Shown here: positions 1 through 5,849 of the stretch, piece after piece
How positions within the stretch are numbered: the stretch's first letter is position 1
Layout of the letters: every line of letters begins with the position of its first letter
Origin: Rhodoferax sp.
Lineage (GTDB): Bacteria; Pseudomonadota; Gammaproteobacteria; Burkholderiales; Burkholderiaceae_C
Assembly (NCBI GenBank): GCA_020048795.1
Contig: JAIFMA010000241.1
Location: forward strand, 1 to 6,330
DNA length: 6,330 bases
Direction of reading: 5' to 3'
The notes under the pieces: model-generated
Database searches by the model: none
The model's input: the letters and a program-made list of their open reading frames with translations, nothing else
What the model was told of the DNA's origin: nothing
Position numbers and translations under genes: made by a program

Positions 1-2
1 AC

Positions 3-257
3 AAGTTCCATTTGCTGGAAAACGTCGTGCCCCACTGGAAATTCTCGGTGCCGGTCAGTGGTTTTGTGCTCAGTGGCAACACCGAGCAGGAGCTTCAAAC
101 GCATCAGCCGGGCTTTACCTGGGCTGCTGCGCCCCCGGTATTGCTGTATCAGGACACCGATGGCCACTATGTTCAGACCCTTTTGTCTGCCTTGCTCAAG
201 CGTTTGCCGCCGGCGGTTGACAACCGCTTGCCGCATGGCGGGCACCCGCCAGGCTAG
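3..257 (+). CDS. C-terminal fragment of an unidentified protein (5' end outside window)
   Basis: An open frame enters from the left edge (first whole codon at 3) and ends at TAG 255-257, giving 84 visible residues. Codon third positions are mostly G or C, as in the downstream genes, so I read it as real coding sequence. A TTG at 12 could be taken as a start, but nothing supports initiation there and the frame is open to the edge. The visible part has a hydrophobic/aromatic stretch (HWKFSVPVSGFVL), a middle part rich in Pro and Ala, and a basic, proline-rich tail. There is no signal peptide or membrane segment in view. I do not recognise the family. It precedes the ABC importer operon by about 180 nt and is probably a separate transcription unit. 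After the stop, frame 1 continues with coding-like codons to TAA 349-351, so a 3' frameshift is possible. Confidence 0.55.
   Translation, partial: KFHLLENVVPHWKFSVPVSGFVLSGNTEQELQTHQPGFTWAAAPPVLLYQDTDGHYVQTLLSALLKRLPPAVDNRLPHGGHPPG
213..227. repeat. Perfect 7-bp inverted repeat around one base
   Basis: GCGGTTG-A-CAACCGC is a perfect odd palindrome inside the last codons of the leftmost gene. It contains TTGACA but has no well-spaced -10 element. With the hairpin at 236-251 it could form 3'-end RNA structure or be an operator-like site; it may also be chance in GC-rich coding DNA. Confidence 0.4.
236..251. repeat. Perfect inverted repeat just before the stop codon of the leftmost gene
   Basis: TGGCGGG-CA-CCCGCCA forms a strong GC-rich hairpin ending 3 nt before the TAG at 255. 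It lies 8 nt after the 213-227 palindrome. No T-tract follows, so it is not a canonical intrinsic terminator, though it could protect or pause the transcript end. Confidence 0.4.
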
Positions 258-400
258 GAGGGCCGTCACCCTGGTGGGCGAACGTGGCCACGAACTGGCT
301 GTGCATGACAAGGCAGATGAGTTCCGCCGCCAAACCCATGACCACTTCTAAAGCAGACTATCTGCAAAGCCCTCTCAAAACGAAAACCTCGTCGACACAG

Positions 401-411
401 TTTAATATGAT
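401..411 (+). promoter_or_regulatory. Weak candidate -10 region for the importer operon
   Basis: Upstream of the binding-protein gene lies a locally AT-rich stretch containing TATGAT (406-411), five of six matches to TATAAT. A TCGACA at 392-397 resembles a -35 box, but it is only 8 nt away, which is too close for a sigma-70 pair, and nothing at the proper distance is convincing. A start about 7 nt downstream would give a short leader of roughly 20 nt before the ATG at 439. No clear Shine-Dalgarno is visible there. Confidence 0.22.
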
Positions 412-438
412 GCTTTGTCCCCTTACAACCAGATGCCC

Positions 439-1317
439 ATGAACGTCACCACCTTCTCCCGCACCAAACGCATATTCTTGACCTGCACCTTGCTTGCTGC
501 CGGCACCGCTTTCACCGGCATGGCGCAGGCGCAAAACATGTTTCGCGTCACCACCATCCCGGAAGAAGCCGCCACCGAGCAGGTCCGCAAGTTCACCCCA
601 CTGGCCAGTTACCTGGAAAAGGCTTTGGGCGTGAAGGTCGAATTCACCCCGGTCAGCGACTACCCCGCTGCTGTTGAAACGCTGGTCAATAAAAAGGTGG
701 ACCTGGTGTGGTTTGGTGGTTTTACCTTTGTGCAGGCCAATTTGCGCTCGGGCGGAAAAGTGGTGCCACTGGCGCAACGCGAAGAAGACACCAAATTTCA
801 GTCGGTGTTCATTGCCAAGACCGACTCCGGCATCAAGAGCCTGGCCGACATGAAGGGCAAACAAATTTCCTTCGGTTCGCAAAGCAGCACTTCGGGCCAC
901 CTCATGCCCCGCAGCTTTTTGCTGCAAGCCAACATCAACCCTGAAAAAGACTTTCGCCGCATTGCCTATAGCGGCGCGCACGACGCCACCATTGCGTCGG
1001 TGGTCAGCGGCAAGGTGGATGCCGCCGCGCTCGACATCACCGTGTGGAAAAAGTTTGTAAGCGAAAACAAGGTGGATACCCAGGCGGTCAACGTGTTTTT
1101 CACCACGCCGGGTTACTTTAATTACAACTGGTCCGTGCATGCCGACATGCCAGCGGCGATGCAGGCCAAGGTCAAGGCCGCACTGCTGGCGCTGGACCCA
1201 GCCAACCCCGAGCATGCCGAGATTCTCAGGCTCAACCGCGCCTCGCGCTACATCGCCACCACGCCAGACAACTACAAGGGCCTGGAAGCCGCAGCACGAA
1301 GCGCGGGCCTGCTCTGA
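439..1317 (+). CDS. PhnD-family oxyanion ABC transporter substrate-binding protein (selenate-type clade likely)
   Basis: This 292-residue protein is the periplasmic receptor of the importer encoded with the next three genes. Residues 1-31 form a Sec signal peptide: basic FSRTKR, a hydrophobic core, then AQA|Q as the likely cleavage site. The mature part follows the phosphate/phosphite/phosphonate-binding (PhnD-like) fold from FRVTTIPEE (35-43). It includes VDLVWFGGFTFVQA (87-100), the ligand-loop signature SSTSG (149-153) and SGAHDA (178-183), where this family uses Ser/Thr/His side chains to bind a tetrahedral oxyanion. QREEDTKF (113-120) and TTPGYFNYNWSV (223-233 region) resemble, from memory, the clade annotated as putative selenate-binding proteins. 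That substrate is inference; phosphite, phosphonate or phosphate remain possible. In-frame ATG 433 and TTG 415 are alternative starts. None has a clear ribosome binding site; I chose 439 because it gives the neatest signal peptide. Confidence 0.9.
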   Translation: MNVTTFSRTKRIFLTCTLLAAGTAFTGMAQAQNMFRVTTIPEEAATEQVRKFTPLASYLEKALGVKVEFTPVSDYPAAVETLVNKKVDLVWFGGFTFVQANLRSGGKVVPLAQREEDTKFQSVFIAKTDSGIKSLADMKGKQISFGSQSSTSGHLMPRSFLLQANINPEKDFRRIAYSGAHDATIASVVSGKVDAAALDITVWKKFVSENKVDTQAVNVFFTTPGYFNYNWSVHADMPAAMQAKVKAALLALDPANPEHAEILRLNRASRYIATTPDNYKGLEAAARSAGLL

Positions 1318-1328
1318 GTTGCGTGCGC

Positions 1329-1332
1329 GGAG
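1329..1332 (+). promoter_or_regulatory. Ribosome binding site deciding a TTG start
   Basis: GGAG lies 7 nt upstream of TTG 1340. No ATG or GTG exists in frame near the point where homology to ABC ATPases begins, so this site supports TTG as the true start. A second in-frame TTG at 1319 lacks such a site. Confidence 0.6.
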
Positions 1333-1339
1333 CCCCGGA

Positions 1340-2176
1340 TTGAAAATTCAACTGCTGGGTGCCAGTGCGCGCCACCCGGCCGCCCGCCCGGGTGCTGCAG
1401 CCGCGCTGAAAGGACTGAGCCTGCAAATCGCTGCTGGTGAACCGGTGGCGGTGATCGGCCCTTCGGGTGCCGGCAAAACCACGCTGCTGCAGGTGCTGGC
1501 CTGCGCCATGCCACCCGCTGCGGGCTCCATGGCGTTGGATGGCATCAACCCCTGGCAACTGCCGCGCAGCGCCCTGCAACGCTTGCGCGGCGGCCTGTTT
1601 TTGGCACCCCAGGTACCACCTCTGCCGCCGCGCCAACGCGTGGTCACCGCCGTGCTGGCTGGGCGCTTGCCCGCCATGGGTTTGCTGGCCAGCCTGCGCT
1701 CGCTGTTTTACCCGACCGATATTCCCGCCGCATACGACGCACTGGACAGTTTTGACCTGGCCGACAAGCTCTTCGAGCGGGTTGACCGCCTGTCGGGCGG
1801 CGAACGTCAGCGTGTAGGCCTGGCGCGGGCGCTGTTGGCGCCAGCCCGGCTCTGGCTGATTGACGAACCCCTGTCGGCACTTGACCCCACCCGTTCGCAG
1901 CAAGCCATCAGCACCTTGCTGAGCGGTGCACGCCAACGCGGTGTCACGCTGGTGGCCACGCTGCACCAGGTGGACGTGGCGTTGGCGCACTTTCCGCGCA
2001 TCATTGGCCTGCGCGACGGCGCACTGGCTTTCGACCTGCCGGCGGCCAAGGTTACCCGCGAGTTGCTGGCCCGGCTGTATGACCAGTTTGAGCATGAACT
2101 GCGCGGTGAAGTGCCGAATGCACCGCCTCAGGCGCTACCTGCCGGGCCGCAACCAGTGGTCATGCACTGCCGCTGA
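1340..2176 (+). CDS. PhnC-like ABC transporter ATP-binding protein
   Basis: The 278-residue cytoplasmic ATPase powers the importer and binds the two permeases at the inner membrane. All nucleotide-binding motifs are intact: Walker A GPSGAGKT (40-47), Q-loop Gln91, signature LSGGERQRVG (151-160), Walker B LWLIDEP with catalytic Glu176, D-loop SALD (179-182) and switch His209. Length and order match PhnC-type ATPases, with a short proline-rich tail after about residue 255. The start is TTG at 1340, giving MKIQLLG. The same frame is open far upstream, but that part lies out of frame within the binding-protein gene and is not protein-like. The gap to the binding-protein stop is 22 nt, so the genes are co-transcribed. 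The family is certain; substrate specificity follows the binding protein and is not readable here. Confidence 0.93.
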   Translation: MKIQLLGASARHPAARPGAAAALKGLSLQIAAGEPVAVIGPSGAGKTTLLQVLACAMPPAAGSMALDGINPWQLPRSALQRLRGGLFLAPQVPPLPPRQRVVTAVLAGRLPAMGLLASLRSLFYPTDIPAAYDALDSFDLADKLFERVDRLSGGERQRVGLARALLAPARLWLIDEPLSALDPTRSQQAISTLLSGARQRGVTLVATLHQVDVALAHFPRIIGLRDGALAFDLPAAKVTRELLARLYDQFEHELRGEVPNAPPQALPAGPQPVVMHCR

Positions 2177-2187
2177 ACCTGGGGACC

Positions 2188-3030
2188 ATGGCGACCACCA
2201 CTTTGCCCGCACACTGTGCGCCAACCCACGATCCGGCGTGGGTGGGGCGCGTGTTCTGGATCAGCCTGAGCCTGGTGCTGCTGTGGCCGCTGGGCGTGGC
2301 GACCGAGTTCAAGCCATGGCTGCTGCTGGAGCCTGACAACCTCAAGATCAGTGCGAAGTTCATTGGCAGTTTCTGGCCGCTGGCTGTTGATGCCGAGTTT
2401 CTGACCATGGTGGCACGCGAAACCTGGCGCACAGTGGCCATGGCCACTGCGGGCGTCACGTTGGCATTGCTCGTGGCGGTGCCGCTCACGCTGCTCAACA
2501 CGCGGGTGTTGTCCATTTCGGCGCTGTCGGGCCGCATGGCGCGTGGACCTTACTGGCTGCGTCAAAGCGTGCGTTGGCTGCTGATTGTTCTGCGCAGCAT
2601 TCCGGAGCTGGTGTGGGCGCTGGTATTCGTGCGCGTCGTTGGCTTGGGGCCAACAGCGGGCGTGCTGGCCATTGCGCTCACCTACGGCGGCATGCTGGGC
2701 AAGGTGTATGGCGAGATACTGGAGAGCGGTGAAACCCATACGACCGAGACCCTGCTGCGTAACGGCAGCGGGCGTCTGCAAGCGTTTTTTTACGGCTTGC
2801 TGCCCACCAGCGCGGCCGAGTTGACCAGCTACACCGTGTACCGCTGGGAATGCGCCATCCGCTCGTCGGTGGTACTGGGTTTTGTGGGTGCGGGCGGTCT
2901 GGGGCAGCAACTGGACAACTCCATGAAGATGTTCAACGGCGGCGAAGTGGCCAGCATGCTGCTGGTATTCATCGCTCTGGTGGCGCTGGCCGACCGGGTC
3001 AGCGCCTGGCTTCGCAAGGCACTCGGATGA
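2188..3030 (+). CDS. PhnE-like ABC transporter permease (first of two)
   Basis: A 280-residue inner-membrane permease. Hydrophobic segments lie at about 21-37, 80-104, 128-150, 155-175, 222-240 and 253-272. The cytoplasmic EAA-type coupling loop, which contacts the ATPase, runs from GKVYGEILESG (from 171) to the conserved LP at 205-206. RSIPELVWA (136-144) and the VLGFVGAGGLGQ stretch (229-240) are typical of PhnE permeases. The long first periplasmic region (about 38-78) is also usual. ATG 2188 is preceded by GGGGAC (2181-2186) and lies 11 nt after the ATPase stop. Its stop overlaps the start of the second permease. The family assignment is secure. It probably pairs with the next gene product as a heterodimeric channel rather than acting as a homodimer. 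Confidence 0.92.
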   Translation: MATTTLPAHCAPTHDPAWVGRVFWISLSLVLLWPLGVATEFKPWLLLEPDNLKISAKFIGSFWPLAVDAEFLTMVARETWRTVAMATAGVTLALLVAVPLTLLNTRVLSISALSGRMARGPYWLRQSVRWLLIVLRSIPELVWALVFVRVVGLGPTAGVLAIALTYGGMLGKVYGEILESGETHTTETLLRNGSGRLQAFFYGLLPTSAAELTSYTVYRWECAIRSSVVLGFVGAGGLGQQLDNSMKMFNGGEVASMLLVFIALVALADRVSAWLRKALG

Positions 3031-3854
3031 CCCAAGCCCGCGCCGCCAACCAGACCTACAGGCTGCCGCCGCCGCTGTTTGATGCGCGCTGCAAAGCCTG
3101 CTGGTTTGTGGTCGCACTACTGGTCTTGGTGCTGGCCAGCTTCTGGTCACTCGATCTGCAGTGGGGACAATTCTTTTCAATGGACGCGGCGCGCAGCATG
3201 GGCCGCTTCGTCGTCGAGTTTTTTCCGCCCGACACCTCGCCCCAATTTTTGACGAAGGTGGCACTGGGTGCCTGGGAGACGCTGGCCATGTCGGCCCTGG
3301 GCACCGTGCTGGCAGCAGTGGCTGGGCTGGCACTGGCGTTGCCGGCCAGTCGTTTGCATGGCGGTCACTCCGCCTGGGCACGAACGCCCACGCGCCTGGT
3401 GCTCAATGCGATGCGCAGTATCCCCGAGCTGGTGTGGGCTGCACTGCTGCTCATCTCTGCCGGGTTGGGCCCGTTTGCCGGTACGCTGGCACTGGCTTTT
3501 CACACCACGGGCGTGTTGGGCAGGCTGTTTGCCGAAGCCATTGAAAACACCCCACCCGGTCCGGGCGCGGCGCTGCGGGTGCAAGGCGTAGACAACTTCC
3601 GGGTATTTGTCTACGCCACGCTGCCGCAGGTGCTGCCGCAATTGATGAGCTACACGCTGTATCGCTGGGAAAACAACATTCGCGCTGCCGCCGTGCTGGG
3701 GGTAGTGGGTGCGGGTGGCCTGGGGCAACTGCTGGCGTTTCACATGGGCTTGTTCCAGATGAACAAAACCGCCACCATTTTGGGTGCCATGCTGTTGATG
3801 GTGGCAGTGGTGGATGCGGCCAGCCACACATCGCGGCGCCTGTTGACCCGCTGA
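3027..3854 (+). CDS. PhnE-like ABC transporter permease (second of two)
   Basis: A 275-residue membrane permease, paralogous to the preceding gene. Both share RSIPELVWA (here 130-138), SYT.YRWE (208-215) and VLG.VGAGGLGQ (223-234). The EAA loop runs from AEAIENTP (169-176) to LP at 199-200. The first membrane helix is at about 26-40, after a basic cytoplasmic N-terminus; further helices lie near 84-106, 124-148, 150-166, 218-238 and 249-264. ATG 3027 overlaps the preceding TGA (ATGA), a classic translational coupling, and fixes the start even though the frame is open further upstream. Two permease genes, as in PhnE1/PhnE2 systems, complete the transporter. No second ATPase is present, so one PhnC-like dimer must serve both permeases. 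Confidence 0.92.
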   Translation: MTQARAANQTYRLPPPLFDARCKACWFVVALLVLVLASFWSLDLQWGQFFSMDAARSMGRFVVEFFPPDTSPQFLTKVALGAWETLAMSALGTVLAAVAGLALALPASRLHGGHSAWARTPTRLVLNAMRSIPELVWAALLLISAGLGPFAGTLALAFHTTGVLGRLFAEAIENTPPGPGAALRVQGVDNFRVFVYATLPQVLPQLMSYTLYRWENNIRAAAVLGVVGAGGLGQLLAFHMGLFQMNKTATILGAMLLMVAVVDAASHTSRRLLTR

Positions 3855-3875
3855 ACTTCCGGGAGAAAGCCGAGA

Positions 3876-4223
3876 ATGCCTACCCTGACGCACACCCAAG
3901 CCTGGCTGGTTTTGTCGGCGGCGATCTTGCTGGAGGTGGCAGGCACCACGTCGATGCGGCTGTCCGACGGCTTCACACGACTCACCCCGTCGGCGATGAT
4001 CTTCGTCTTTTACGCCGGCTCGTTCGCGCTAAACACCATGATCATCCGCACCTTGGGCCTCAGCGTGGTCTACAGCGTGTGGTCCGGCGTGGGCACGGTG
4101 CTCACCGCGCTGATCGGCATTTACTACTTCAAGGAACCCGCCACTGCCATCAAGATGGCAAGCATCGGGCTGATCGTCATTGGTGTCATGGGCTTGCATT
4201 CGGCCCCGCGGGTTCAGGTGTAA
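3876..4223 (+). CDS. EmrE-type small multidrug resistance (SMR) transporter
   Basis: A 115-residue, four-helix inner-membrane protein of the SMR family, which works as an antiparallel dimer exchanging protons for substrate. The essential membrane glutamate is Glu20 in LLEVAGTTSMRLSDGFTR, equivalent to Glu14 of EmrE. Tyr46, Tyr66, Trp69 and the WSGVG motif (69-73) align with EmrE Tyr40, Tyr60, Trp63 and its WSGVG, at a constant offset of six residues. WSGVG points to the drug-exporting (Qac/EmrE) branch rather than the guanidinium exporters. GGGAG at 3861-3865 serves ATG 3876. The gene starts 21 nt after the second permease, with no terminator between, so it probably belongs to the importer operon. 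That is unusual for an SMR gene and hints at export of a product or analogue related to the imported ion, which is inference. Confidence 0.92.
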   Translation: MPTLTHTQAWLVLSAAILLEVAGTTSMRLSDGFTRLTPSAMIFVFYAGSFALNTMIIRTLGLSVVYSVWSGVGTVLTALIGIYYFKEPATAIKMASIGLIVIGVMGLHSAPRVQV

Positions 4224-4885
4224 TGGCCCTTCCCGTCCATGAGGCAAACCTGTACATGACCGACAACGAACTGTCCATCCAGCGCTACCGCAAAAAAGCG
4301 GCAGGTTACGATGCCTCAGCCGCCTTCACCATGCCACTGCGACAGCGCACCATTTCCCTGCTGCAACTGCAACCAGGTCAGACCGTGCTTGACGTGGGCG
4401 CCGGAACAGGCCTTAGCTACCAGCTACTGTGCGAGGGCGTGGGGGAGCAGGGCCGTGTACTGGCTTTTGAGCAGAGCCCCGACATGTTTGCCTTCGCTCA
4501 GCAGCGCATCCTGCAAGAGGACTGGTCCAACGTATGGCACGTCAATGCACCGGCAGAAACAGTAAAACTGCCAGCCATGCCCGATGCAGTGCTCTTCAAT
4601 TACACACACGACATCTGCCGCACGCCGGTCGCTGTGGCGAATATTCTGCGCCAGCTCAAGCCTGGCGCGCGCATCGCCATGGCTGGCATGAAATTTTTTC
4701 CCTGGTGGACCGGGCCGCTCAACCTGTTGGCGTGGCTGAAAAACCGCCCCTACAACGCCCGGGCTGCCGACCTGTGGGAGCCCTGGAGCATAGTGGCATC
4801 CTACTGCGAAGGGTTTGAGTGGCACAGTACGCAGTGGGGCATGGGCTACATCGCCAGCGGTTGTTACAAAGGGACAACACCATGA
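4223..4885 (+). CDS. Class I SAM-dependent methyltransferase (UbiE-like fold)
   Basis: A 220-residue soluble protein (209 if started at ATG 4256). It has the Rossmann-type SAM site: motif I VLDVGAGTG (55-63), an acidic residue after strand 2 (Glu83 in AFEQSPDM) and motif IV-like DAVLFNYTHDI (121-131). These are followed by LKPGARIAMAGMKFF (145-159) and an aromatic WWTGPLN segment that probably shapes the acceptor pocket. The acceptor is not readable; quinone-, lipid- and small-molecule methyltransferases all share this scaffold. ATG 4223 overlaps the SMR stop as TAATG, suggesting coupling. ATG 4256, with GAGG at 4241-4244 (11 nt away), is an equally possible start and lies closer to where the conserved part (RYRKKAAGYD) begins. 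In this context methylation of an imported oxyanion-derived metabolite is conceivable but unproven. Confidence 0.88.
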   Translation: MALPVHEANLYMTDNELSIQRYRKKAAGYDASAAFTMPLRQRTISLLQLQPGQTVLDVGAGTGLSYQLLCEGVGEQGRVLAFEQSPDMFAFAQQRILQEDWSNVWHVNAPAETVKLPAMPDAVLFNYTHDICRTPVAVANILRQLKPGARIAMAGMKFFPWWTGPLNLLAWLKNRPYNARAADLWEPWSIVASYCEGFEWHSTQWGMGYIASGCYKGTTP

Positions 4886-4980
4886 ATACCCAAATCGTCG
4901 GGCATTTTTCTGGAAAGCGGTGCCTTGCACCCGATGCGCGCTGGCAGTTCAGCGGTGTGCGCCTGGCGAAAGACCTTTAA
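4882..4980 (+). CDS. Small ORF, 32 aa, translationally coupled to the methyltransferase
   Basis: ATG 4882 overlaps the methyltransferase stop in an ATGA junction and has GGGA (4871-4874) 7 nt upstream, so initiation looks favourable. The frame ends at TAA 4978-4980. The peptide begins MNTQIVGHFSGKRC and ends GVRLAKDL. It is basic, has one cysteine (Cys14), two aromatic residues in the N-terminal half and centre, and no membrane helix or signal peptide. I recognise no family. It may be a real small protein, a coupling ORF that keeps ribosomes moving toward the YHS gene 24 nt downstream, or chance. Its length is below the cut-off of most gene finders. Confidence 0.4.
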   Translation: MNTQIVGHFSGKRCLAPDARWQFSGVRLAKDL

Positions 4981-5004
4981 ACCACGACTCAAAAGGAACA
5001 CACC

Positions 5005-5655
5005 ATGAAACGACGACAAGCCCTTGGCACTATTGCCGCCAGCGCAGCCCTGTTGCTGAGCGGCCTGACCCATACGGCCGGTGCTGCCGGGCTGGCCGAC
5101 CAGGGACCACCGTTTCGCACCACCAGCGACAGCTCGGCCGAAAAGCTGATGCTGCTGGGGCACGACCCGGTGGCCTACTTCACCCAAAATCAGGCTGTGC
5201 CGGGCAACCCTGCCATCCAGAGCGAACACATGGGCGTGACCTGGCGCTTTGCCAGCCCTGAGAATCAGGCCACGTTCCTGCGCAGCCCCGACAAATACAT
5301 GCCGCAGTTCGGTGGCTTCTGCAGCAATGGCATCAACTACGCCGTGCCCTGGGGTGCTGGCGGCGGCCCCAACACCTGGCGCATCTACCGCGGCAAGCTG
5401 TATGTGTTTGGTGGTCAGCCCTCGCGCGACCAGTTCGAGATGGAGACCGAACTCAATGTGCAGCGCGCCCACCACTACTGGAACACCGAAATTGCTGGTG
5501 CCAATGCGCTCTTCGTGCGCTACAAGCGCCTGATTTTCCGCGTACCACATTACAAGAGCGATGGTGCCCTTCAAGCCGAATGGGAAAGCAAGCGAGCCGC
5601 CGGAACACTGCCGGTGATGCCGGGCGCGCAGCAAGTGGTGCCGGCCGCACCTTGA
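5005..5655 (+). CDS. Exported YHS-domain protein with extended C-terminus
   Basis: A 216-residue protein with an N-terminal export signal, MKRRQALG followed by a hydrophobic stretch to about residue 27 (AGA). The double arginine suggests the Tat pathway, though Sec is possible. The YHS-like domain spans about 47-115: LMLLGHDPVAYF (48-59), WRFASPENQATFL (80-92), DKYMPQFGGFCSNG (96-109) with Cys106. YHS domains are metal-binding in several families, and annotated relatives include '(seleno)protein' members; here the key residue is an ordinary Cys (TGC). NTWRIYRGKLYVFG (123-136) matches the usual continuation. About 60 further residues, including VRYKRLIFRVPHYK, exceed the common length of roughly 150. 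AAAAGGA (4991-4997) sets the start at ATG 5005. It lies 119 nt after the methyltransferase and 24 nt after the small ORF, so co-transcription is likely but not certain. The biochemical role is unknown. Confidence 0.85.
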   Translation: MKRRQALGTIAASAALLLSGLTHTAGAAGLADQGPPFRTTSDSSAEKLMLLGHDPVAYFTQNQAVPGNPAIQSEHMGVTWRFASPENQATFLRSPDKYMPQFGGFCSNGINYAVPWGAGGGPNTWRIYRGKLYVFGGQPSRDQFEMETELNVQRAHHYWNTEIAGANALFVRYKRLIFRVPHYKSDGALQAEWESKRAAGTLPVMPGAQQVVPAAP

Positions 5656-5674
5656 CACTGGCAGATCGGGTTGT

Positions 5675-5704
5675 CGCCATCAGGCTGATAGTCGATGGGT
5701 GGCG
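5675..5704. repeat. Inverted repeat 20 nt after the YHS gene
   Basis: CGCCA (5675-5679) pairs with TGGCG (5700-5704); an alternative inner pairing is CCATC with GATGG. Its position fits a transcript-end structure for the operon, but no T-tract follows, so a terminator role is only possible. Confidence 0.3.
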
Positions 5705-5775
5705 TTCGGTCCGTGTTTGTTGCTGGCAATGGAGTGTGCCTCGCTGAGGCGGGGGTTGCCGCGCCAGCGGTCATC

Positions 5776-5787
5776 GGGGTTTTCCCC
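5776..5787. repeat. GGGG-TTTT-CCCC hairpin
   Basis: Perfect 4-bp GC stem with a four-base loop. Imperfect flanking pairing (ATC before, GAT after, with a bulge) may extend it. It is the first of three closely spaced palindromes in the gene-free region. Confidence 0.4.
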
Positions 5788-5824
5788 GCGATTGATGCCA
5801 TGCGACCCAGACCCGAAGTAAAGC

Positions 5825-5839
5825 GGATCAGCATGATCC
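5825..5839. repeat. GGATCA-GCA-TGATCC hairpin
   Basis: Perfect 6-bp inverted repeat with a 3-base loop, 37 nt after the GGGG/CCCC hairpin and 10 nt before the next palindrome. Confidence 0.45.
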
Positions 5840-5849
5840 CCAACGAAAA

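Noticed and set aside
392..411. TCGACA plus TATGAT as a sigma-70 promoter pair
   Set aside because: The two hexamers are separated by only 8 nt instead of about 17, so at most the -10 element is credible.
358..1215. Minus-strand open frame of 285 codons opposite the binding protein
   Set aside because: Low-complexity His/Gly/Arg-rich shadow frame; the + strand encodes a full binding protein with signal peptide and ligand motifs.
1139..1339. Extension of the ATPase frame upstream of TTG 1340
   Set aside because: It lies out of frame within the binding-protein gene, is Arg/Pro/Cys-rich, and conserved ATPase sequence begins only after 1340.
2128..3381. Long minus-strand open frame of 417 codons
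   Set aside because: It is a shadow of the two permease genes; its sequence is rich in His, Gln, Arg and Pro with no domain, while the + strand has clear permease motifs and operon spacing.
4815..5261. A 148-codon + frame across the methyltransferase end and YHS start
   Set aside because: It overlaps two well-supported genes in another frame and is Arg/Pro/Cys-rich, typical of a GC-rich shadow.
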